From NCBI GenBank assembly GCA_017450685.1, contig JAFSTB010000020.1:29171-93170 (forward strand): a stretch of 64,000 nucleotides of DNA, written 5' to 3'. Made by a program: the position numbers and the translations under genes. The number at the start of each line of letters is the position of its first letter. Position 1 is the stretch's first letter. Below the pieces are notes generated by a model. It was not told the DNA's origin, searched no databases, and was given only the letters and a program-made list of their open reading frames with translations. Positions 58,804 to 64,000 of the stretch are shown here, one piece after another. This stretch comes from Paludibacteraceae bacterium (GTDB lineage Bacteria; Bacteroidota; Bacteroidia; Bacteroidales; Paludibacteraceae).

Positions 58804-60003
58804 ATGAAAGAGATTTTGCGCACGGATTATTTGGATTGGTTGTACTCGTGGCATGACAAGCCCATCATCAAAGTGCTGACTGGTATTCGCCGTTGCGGCA
58901 AGAGTACGCTGCTGCGGCAGTTCCGCCAACTCCTGATGGAACATGGAGTGAGTGAGGAACAGATTATCAGTATCAACTTTGAGGATATGTCGAACCAATC
59001 GCTTATGCAGGCTATGGCATTACATACATACCTTACAGAGCGTTTGCAGAAAGGGCGGATGACCTATATCCTCTTGGACGAGGTGCAGATGGTTGAAGAG
59101 TTCCAACGGGCGGTGAACAGTATCTATCTGCGTCCCGATGTGGATATTTACATAACGGGCAGCAACGCCCATCTGCTGTCAGGCGAATTGGCGACACTGC
59201 TTTCGGGCAGGTACATACAACTCCATATTATGCCGCTGTCGTTCAAAGAATATACACAAGGGATGCCGTATGTCCAAACACGCGATTACAACACCTACAC
59301 CACAACAACATCCTTCCCGTTCCTGTTCCGGCTCTCCAACGATACGGAAATACTACAGTATCTTCACGACATCTATGCCACCGTGATGATGCGTGACGTG
59401 GTGGAACGCAATAACATACAGGATATCAATGTACTGAACCGCGTTATTGCTTTTATGGCGGACAACATCGGCAATCTAACCAATCCGAAACGCATAGCGG
59501 ACACGCTCACTTCCGCCGGAACAAGAATATCACCGCATACAGTGAATACATATTTGGAGGCTCTGACCAATTGCTATTTGTTTTACCCTGCGCAGCGCAT
59601 TGATGTCAAGGGAGGAGAGATATTGCGGACAGGAAGGAAATACTACCTTGCTGATGTAGGAATACGACAGGTATTAGTCGGCAGTCAGCATACAGACAGG
59701 GGGCATATCTTGGAGAATGTCGTTTTTCTCGAATTACTACGCCGCCATCGCAACCAACAGGTTTATATCGGCAAAGCAGGAGATGCTGAAGTTGATTTTG
59801 TGTGCCAAGATGGGGGGCAGCGCGTCTATTATCAGGTGGCATTGACGGTGCGTGAGGAAAAGACATTACAGCGTGAACTTGCTGCTTTGCACGCGATTAG
59901 CGATAGTTATCCCAAGTTTCTTCTAACGCTTGACGAAGAACCGCCAATTGACCACAACGGCATCCGCCAGTTGTATGTATTAGACTGGCTGTTAGGTAGG
60001 TAA
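58804..60003 (+). CDS. AAA ATPase with DUF4143 C-terminal domain (copy 4)
   Basis: I use the ATG at 58804 (MKEILRTDYLDWLY); the longer ORF would include the promoter. 399 aa. Walker A is GIRRCGKS at residues 27-34, Walker B is YILLDEVQ, and the sensor region is ITGSNAHLLSGE. It belongs to a different branch from copies 1-3: the mid-part has RDVVERNNIQD and the C-terminal nuclease-like motif is AEVDFVCQ followed by YYQVALTV, so the usual E-x-K is Q-V-A. That form is common in this branch and may mean the nuclease-fold domain only binds. A terminator follows at 60067; repeat R lies on both sides. Confidence 0.92.
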   Translation: MKEILRTDYLDWLYSWHDKPIIKVLTGIRRCGKSTLLRQFRQLLMEHGVSEEQIISINFEDMSNQSLMQAMALHTYLTERLQKGRMTYILLDEVQMVEEFQRAVNSIYLRPDVDIYITGSNAHLLSGELATLLSGRYIQLHIMPLSFKEYTQGMPYVQTRDYNTYTTTTSFPFLFRLSNDTEILQYLHDIYATVMMRDVVERNNIQDINVLNRVIAFMADNIGNLTNPKRIADTLTSAGTRISPHTVNTYLEALTNCYLFYPAQRIDVKGGEILRTGRKYYLADVGIRQVLVGSQHTDRGHILENVVFLELLRRHRNQQVYIGKAGDAEVDFVCQDGGQRVYYQVALTVREEKTLQRELAALHAISDSYPKFLLTLDEEPPIDHNGIRQLYVLDWLLGR

Positions 60004-60066
60004 CACCTGTCCGAAAGAAAGAATGCGAAAGCATTCATCACAAAGACATACATTATTTTTTGCAAG

Positions 60067-60100
60067 AGAGATACTCGTTTATAGCAAGTATCTCTTTTTT
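60067..60100 (+). terminator. Terminator of ATPase copy 4
   Basis: AGAGATACT (60067-60075) pairs with AGTATCTCT (60087-60095), followed by six T. Confidence 0.85.
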
Positions 60101-60181
60101 GTGTATAGTTTTCAGTACGGGCAGCAGATATAAATTCCGACGTAAAAATGTACAATGACATAACTAACAACAAAACAATTA

Positions 60182-60310
60182 ACTAACCAACATCCACTCC
60201 TAACACGTAGTAACCAACATTCAGTAACCAACATTCACTCACCAACACGCAGTAAATAACACAAGTCCCCAACACGAAGTTACGAAACGCTCTTTGACGT
60301 ATTGAGAAAA
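60182..60310. repeat. 14-bp degenerate tandem repeat leading into bracketing repeat R, copy 2
   Basis: GTAACCAACATTCA occurs at 60210 and 60224; related 13-14-bp units (CTCACCAACACGCA, GTAAATAACACAA, GTCCCCAACACGAA) follow to 60278. The last unit runs into GTTACGAAACGC and TTTGACGTATTGAG, the R block also seen at 58649. The remaining part of the gap 60004-60318 holds only the terminator at 60067. Confidence 0.85.
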
Positions 60311-60316
60311 TCATTT
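60300..60316. repeat. 17-bp inverted repeat, left arm
   Basis: TATTGAGAAAATCATTT. Its exact reverse complement is at 61762-61778. The arm ends 2 bp before the stop codon of ATPase copy 5. Confidence 0.92.
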
Positions 60317-60318
60317 TT

Positions 60319-61599
60319 TCAGTCTTTCAGACAGCCGATAGGAACGACCATTGTGCCGTCTTTGAGAGAATAAGCATATTCTCCAACGGCGGTGAGTACC
60401 ATTCGGAATGCCGGTTCACCGGCACGTTCGGTATTTATTTTGCCTGTTAGTTTATTCAGCGATGCCTGTGCGGTTTCAATGGCTGTTCTACCACCGAGTT
60501 TGATTTCTATAAGACCGTATGAACCGTCGCGACACTCAATTACCGCATCGCATTCAAGTCCGTTCTTATCGCGGTAGTGATAGACTTTGGCATCAATGGC
60601 ATCAGCATAGACGCGCAAGTCGCGTACAGCCATTGTTTCAAAAATAAGTCCGAAGGTGTTGAGATCGTTGAGAAGTTTATTTGGAGTGATACCAAGAGCG
60701 GCTGCTGCGATGCTCGGATCAACGAAATAGCGGGTGTCAGCAGTACGAATGGCTGTTTTACTCCGAAGATTGGTACTCCATGCCGGCATATCTTCTACCA
60801 CGAATACTTTTTCCAATGCATTGATATATGAAATGATAGTTTTTTCTGACAGACTGTTTTCATCATTTGTCAGCATATCTTGATGGATTGTGCTAATCGG
60901 AGCCTGTGAGCCTTGCAGACGTGCTAATGAACGCAACAACAGTCGAACACGTCGTGGATTGCGCAGCGTTTCGTCCACACGCGATATATCCGATGACACT
61001 AACGCATCTACATAATTGTAAGCAGTCTTCAAGGCTATGCGGGGTGATCTATTCAATGTATCTGGCCAACCTCCGCGACATAACAAAAAGGCTATATCTT
61101 CCAAAGTATGAGCATTGTGTCCGATGACGTTATCTGCACTCTCAAACAGACTGCCGAGGCTCACCTCTCCTGTTGATTCGCCTGATTCCCACAGACTCAT
61201 CGGGCGCATTCGGAAATGTGCATATCGACCGGTACCGGTGTGATGTATTCTGTCTGACTCAAGGGGAACAGCCGAACCTGTTAGAATGAACTGACCTTTT
61301 TCTTGTCTGTGGTCCACCTCATAACGGATAGCATCCCATAGTTCGGGTATCGACTGCCACTCGTCAAACAAGCGAGGAACAGAACCCGCTAAAAGGTAAG
61401 GCATATTGGTTTGCGCCATACGAATACTTGATTCCAAAACAGAAGGATTAGCGAGCATCACTTTGCTTTTCGCCACCTGCTCGCAGGTGGTTGTCTTGCC
61501 ACACCATTTAGGACCTTCCACCAATACTCCGCCTGTCATTTCCAAATAATCTTGTAGCAATCGGTCTGCTATACGCCTTTTGTAGGTTATTTCTGCCAT
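60319..61599 (-). CDS. AAA ATPase with DUF4143 C-terminal domain (copy 5)
   Basis: I use the ATG at 61599 (MAEITYKRRIADRLLQDYL); the longer ORF would run into the promoter. 426 aa. Walker A is GPKWCGKT at residues 29-36, Walker B is PRLFDEWQ, with LTGSAVPLE as the sensor part. A third branch of the family (EGPKWCGKTTT is diagnostic). The C-terminal nuclease-like motif is intact: LECDAVIE followed by LIEIKLGG. The gene with its promoter lies between 17-bp inverted repeats and between copies 2 and 3 of repeat R. It faces ATPase copy 4 tail to tail. Confidence 0.93.
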   Translation of the reverse strand: MAEITYKRRIADRLLQDYLEMTGGVLVEGPKWCGKTTTCEQVAKSKVMLANPSVLESSIRMAQTNMPYLLAGSVPRLFDEWQSIPELWDAIRYEVDHRQEKGQFILTGSAVPLESDRIHHTGTGRYAHFRMRPMSLWESGESTGEVSLGSLFESADNVIGHNAHTLEDIAFLLCRGGWPDTLNRSPRIALKTAYNYVDALVSSDISRVDETLRNPRRVRLLLRSLARLQGSQAPISTIHQDMLTNDENSLSEKTIISYINALEKVFVVEDMPAWSTNLRSKTAIRTADTRYFVDPSIAAAALGITPNKLLNDLNTFGLIFETMAVRDLRVYADAIDAKVYHYRDKNGLECDAVIECRDGSYGLIEIKLGGRTAIETAQASLNKLTGKINTERAGEPAFRMVLTAVGEYAYSLKDGTMVVPIGCLKD

Positions 61600-61627
61600 A
61601 TATAGTAATATATTTGTTTCAACGCGA

Positions 61628-61659
61628 CAAAGGTATGGCATATTTGTTACTTTACCAAA
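61628..61659 (-). promoter_or_regulatory. Promoter of ATPase copy 5
   Basis: On the minus strand TTTG (61659-61656), a 20-bp spacer and TACCTTTG (61635-61628). The 23-bp repeat array lies just upstream. Confidence 0.82.
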
Positions 61660-61675
61660 TAAATATGGTATATAA

Positions 61676-61744
61676 TTACTAAAAATGGCTGATATTTATT
61701 ACCAAAAACGGCTGTATATCGTTACCAAAAATGGCTGTATCATA
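61676..61744. repeat. 23-bp tandem repeat (three copies) upstream of ATPase copy 5
   Basis: TTAC(T/C)AAAAA(T/C)GGCTG(A/T)AT recurs at 61676, 61699 and 61722, exactly 23 bp apart. The array ends at about 61744, 15 bp upstream of the promoter's -33 box when read from the minus strand. Confidence 0.92.
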
Positions 61745-61761
61745 TAAGTTCCTTGCTAAAC

Positions 61762-61778
61762 AAATGATTTTCTCAATA
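61762..61778. repeat. 17-bp inverted repeat, right arm
   Basis: AAATGATTTTCTCAATA, the exact reverse complement of 60300-60316. Together the arms enclose the ATPase copy 5 gene, its promoter and its 23-bp array, about 1.48 kb. Confidence 0.92.
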
Positions 61779-61821
61779 TGCTATACATAGTGAGCAACGC
61801 CTCCGAGCGTTGCAATAACCA

Positions 61822-61881
61822 TAACCAACACGCAGTGAATAACACGAAGTAACCAACACGAAGTTATTAGCCTGCAATTTG
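61822..61881. repeat. 14-bp tandem repeat and bracketing repeat R, copy 3 (partial)
   Basis: ATAACCAACACGCA (61822), GTGAATAACACGAA (61836) and GTAACCAACACGAA (61850) are 14 bp apart and run into GTTATTAGCC and TTTGACCTATAAG, a diverged version of R. The secreted-protein gene starts 40 bp later. Confidence 0.8.
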
Positions 61882-61921
61882 ACCTATAAGTCTATAATTA
61901 ACCCTCAAAAACAAAAAACCT

Positions 61922-64000
61922 ATGAAACAAAAACAATTCTCTATCTTATGTTGCCTCTTGCTCTCCGCAAGCATGGTAACACAGGCACAACTGCGTGACG
62001 CAGTGAATGACTCCCCCGAAGGAGGTTATATCCCCGAAAGAGCAAACTTTGTCAGCGGCAGGAACAACGCACCGGAGGCGATACAGGCATATTACTATTG
62101 CTTCTATCAGGAACCAGCTTGGATCCGCATAAACCAAAAAAATAGTAATTCAAGTACCGTCTTTCAAATATTATTTTGTACATCCGATGGTGCAGTGGGA
62201 CGCTTTGACCAAGTGACATTAGCAGGAACAAATGATATTCGTGGATCATTCACTTTTAATTCAAATAAGGTTAGTAATTCGAGCAATTATAACTACACTA
62301 TCGCTCAAAAAGCAAGTGGCTATTATTATGCCGAACCGATGTATGGTACAATAGAGTTTGTCTTTACTGGTAATTATGATGGAGACGGAGATCCTATCTA
62401 TACAGTTTATTTGGATGGTACGGTTGATAGTTATACTCCGGCTTATGGAAGTAAAAGTACGCTTTATGCTAGTTGGTCTGGAAATTTAGGTGTGGCTTTC
62501 TATAATTACAGCGGTGCAAAAACCACTCTCAAAGCTCTGACCACCATCACAGGTGCTGCCAATAATGGTTCTTATGGTACGGTATCTGGTAGTGGCTCAT
62601 ACAATTATGGTGCGCAAATCGAACTTGTTGCTACACCAAAACCAGGTTATGCTTTTGTCAAATGGGCTGATAATAACAGCACCGATCCTCACCGCATTGT
62701 GGCAGTAGGCAATAATGATGTTACATATACTGCCAACTTCGCTGTTCCTTCCGCAGGAACAATCACCACCAGTGCTTCAAATGGCACAGTCAGAGGGTCG
62801 GTGAACGAAAGCGGACGGTTCGTAAGTGGTACGAATTATCCCGGCGGCACACAAATCTGGCTCAAGCCTGTGGCGAATGACGGCTATTATTTCACGCAAT
62901 GGTCAGACGGCGTTAAAGATAACCCGCGTTTAGTAGTTGTCAATGGAAATGCCACTTATACTGCCCAGTTCGATGTACGTTATTTTACTCTTGATGTGGG
63001 ATGGGAGTGGAGTGATTGGAGTGATCATTCCAATGTCGTGGAAGGGTCGAACTCCACATGCTATGATTATACTTGGAGTGACAGTGACGGCGATTTTGTA
63101 TCATTAACAGCATTGTTCAGCAAGTACAGAATGCAGACTGTCAGCGGTTACAACTTTATGCCCAACGGGACATACAATATTATCAAAACAGCGGCGGAAT
63201 TAAACACCGTGGCAGGTGGAAACGGTTGGACTTTCGGTGGACCTGCCTATAGGTCAAGTGCTTCGTGCGGACCGAATACTGGTATCTATTTGAATTCGGG
63301 AACAGTAACAGTGATTGACGGAAAAGACGGGAAACCATATGTACAAGTTATTGCAGGTGTTGACTTTTCTGCAAGTCAGACGAGATACAGTGCATTCTTC
63401 CGTGTGGGACATACTACACCTTTATGGGAGATTTCCTTTGTTGATGGCGATGGCAATACAGTTCAGACAAACACCTATTTGGACGGGGCAACTCCGGTGT
63501 ATAGTGGTTCCACTCCTACCAAATCAGAAGACGCTTCATACACCTATTCATTTACAGGTTGGTCACCTGCCATTGGAACGGCAACAGCCGACCAAGTATA
63601 TACGGCTCAATTCAGCAGCTCACCCAAAGTTACCAACTACAACCTCACCTTCAGCGCGGGGGCTAATGGAGAGGTGACAGGTACGGCTGCAGATGCAGAC
63701 ATAGCAGCAGAAACGACACACTCATTAGCCGAGAACACATCTGTCACTCTGACAGCCACACCTAACGCCTTCTACACCTTCAGCGGATGGCAGAACACAT
63801 CAAGCGAAACAGTCAGCACCGACGCAACATATACTTTCAACCTTACTGCTAACACCGAACTCACTGCCCAATTCGCCGTAGCGACTAATATCGAACTGAA
63901 TGATAATGAGAACGCAACTTATTATGAAGCCTTCGATGCATTGGCAGGTACAGCAGGTAAGAACGTCACACTTGCGCGTACACTGAAAGGTAACACATGG
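61922..64000 (+). CDS. Secreted InlB/bacterial-repeat protein (3' end outside window)
   Basis: The frame is open from the ATG at 61922 to base 64000 (693 codons without a stop). Signal peptide MKQKQFSILCCLLLSASMVT with AQA-type cleavage. A beta-rich N-terminal part (to about residue 205) precedes divergent InlB B-repeats: VATPKPGYAFVKWADN, then KPVANDGYYFTQWSDG with TYTAQF, a Flg_new-like SFVDGDGNTVQTNTYL with FTGWSPAIG and YTAQFSS, and a further TATPNAFYTFSGWQ with LTAQF. The last visible stretch (FDALAGTAGKNVTLARTLKG) is typical of Bacteroidales surface proteins and is followed in relatives by a C-terminal sorting tail. Probably secreted and surface-attached; no enzymatic motif. Confidence 0.88.
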   Translation, partial: MKQKQFSILCCLLLSASMVTQAQLRDAVNDSPEGGYIPERANFVSGRNNAPEAIQAYYYCFYQEPAWIRINQKNSNSSTVFQILFCTSDGAVGRFDQVTLAGTNDIRGSFTFNSNKVSNSSNYNYTIAQKASGYYYAEPMYGTIEFVFTGNYDGDGDPIYTVYLDGTVDSYTPAYGSKSTLYASWSGNLGVAFYNYSGAKTTLKALTTITGAANNGSYGTVSGSGSYNYGAQIELVATPKPGYAFVKWADNNSTDPHRIVAVGNNDVTYTANFAVPSAGTITTSASNGTVRGSVNESGRFVSGTNYPGGTQIWLKPVANDGYYFTQWSDGVKDNPRLVVVNGNATYTAQFDVRYFTLDVGWEWSDWSDHSNVVEGSNSTCYDYTWSDSDGDFVSLTALFSKYRMQTVSGYNFMPNGTYNIIKTAAELNTVAGGNGWTFGGPAYRSSASCGPNTGIYLNSGTVTVIDGKDGKPYVQVIAGVDFSASQTRYSAFFRVGHTTPLWEISFVDGDGNTVQTNTYLDGATPVYSGSTPTKSEDASYTYSFTGWSPAIGTATADQVYTAQFSSSPKVTNYNLTFSAGANGEVTGTAADADIAAETTHSLAENTSVTLTATPNAFYTFSGWQNTSSETVSTDATYTFNLTANTELTAQFAVATNIELNDNENATYYEAFDALAGTAGKNVTLARTLKGNTW

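Noticed and set aside
4194-61599. Insertion sequence transposases
   Set aside because: No DDE, HUH or tyrosine/serine recombinase motif is present in any ORF; the ATPase genes are the only candidates for mobile-element proteins.
60182-61881. CRISPR array suggested by the 14-bp repeats
   Set aside because: Units are adjacent without spacers, degenerate and too short; no cas genes are near.

Overview
The window comes from a Bacteroidota genome, almost certainly order Bacteroidales. Promoters have the Bacteroidetes form (TTTG, about 20 bp, TAnnTTTG; usually read as TACCTTTGC). The gene content fits: a BtuB/BtuG surface pair, DUF4270 beside a GT5-like protein, a fused SpmA/SpmB, a PUR/DUF3276 protein, and secreted proteins whose C-terminal tails look like type IX secretion sorting signals. 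I cannot name a species.

Layout. 1-3.9 kb: the 3' part of an S41 protease, an Ig-like lipoprotein and PnuC. 4.2-19.8 kb: a surface-glycan cluster (GT2 enzymes, WbqC-like, DUF1919, SGNH hydrolase, GNAT-like, fucosyltransferase-like, LTA-synthase-like) interrupted by three AAA/DUF4143 ATPase genes and ending with the remnant of a fourth. 20.2-24.2 kb: pheT-prfC (minus strand). 24.3-29.0 kb: a vitamin-B12-type uptake operon (small HTH protein, BtuB-like, BtuG-like, secreted accessory protein; minus strand). 29.3-32.4 kb: murA and a U32 peptidase. 32.4-35.5 kb: a large repetitive secreted protein. 35.7-42.3 kb: TetR regulator, TolC, membrane fusion protein, RND pump and a PII-like protein. 42.7-48.4 kb: SpmAB, DUF4270, GT5-like, flavin oxidoreductase and steroid-reductase-like genes (all minus). 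48.7-56 kb: rimP-nusA-infB, htpG and the PUR protein. 56.2-57.8 kb: two related lipoproteins. 57.8-61.9 kb: a repeat-rich island with two more DUF4143 ATPases. From 61.9 kb to the end: a secreted InlB-type repeat protein that runs off the window.

The most interesting signal is the set of five intact AAA/DUF4143 ATPase genes plus one remnant. They are dissimilar in sequence. All but the 58.8 kb gene have a clear private dyad or short tandem array at the promoter; that gene has only two short dyads. Three arrays (6.4, 9.75 and 19.9 kb) have a period of exactly 33 bp although their sequences differ. Three cassettes are bracketed by repeats: a 66-bp promoter duplication around the 9.9 kb gene, a shared 40-45 bp element around the 58.8 kb gene and, with a diverged third copy, the 60.3 kb gene, and 17-bp inverted repeats around the 60.3 kb gene. 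One array supplies the stop codon of the neighbouring gene. This looks like a family of small, self-regulating, possibly mobile ATPase/nuclease-like modules that settle between genes. A second unexplained structure is a set of four mosaic dyads at 57.9-58.5 kb built from two half-site types next to convergent promoters, as expected of site-specific inversion. No tRNA, rRNA, CRISPR array or transposase gene was recognised.
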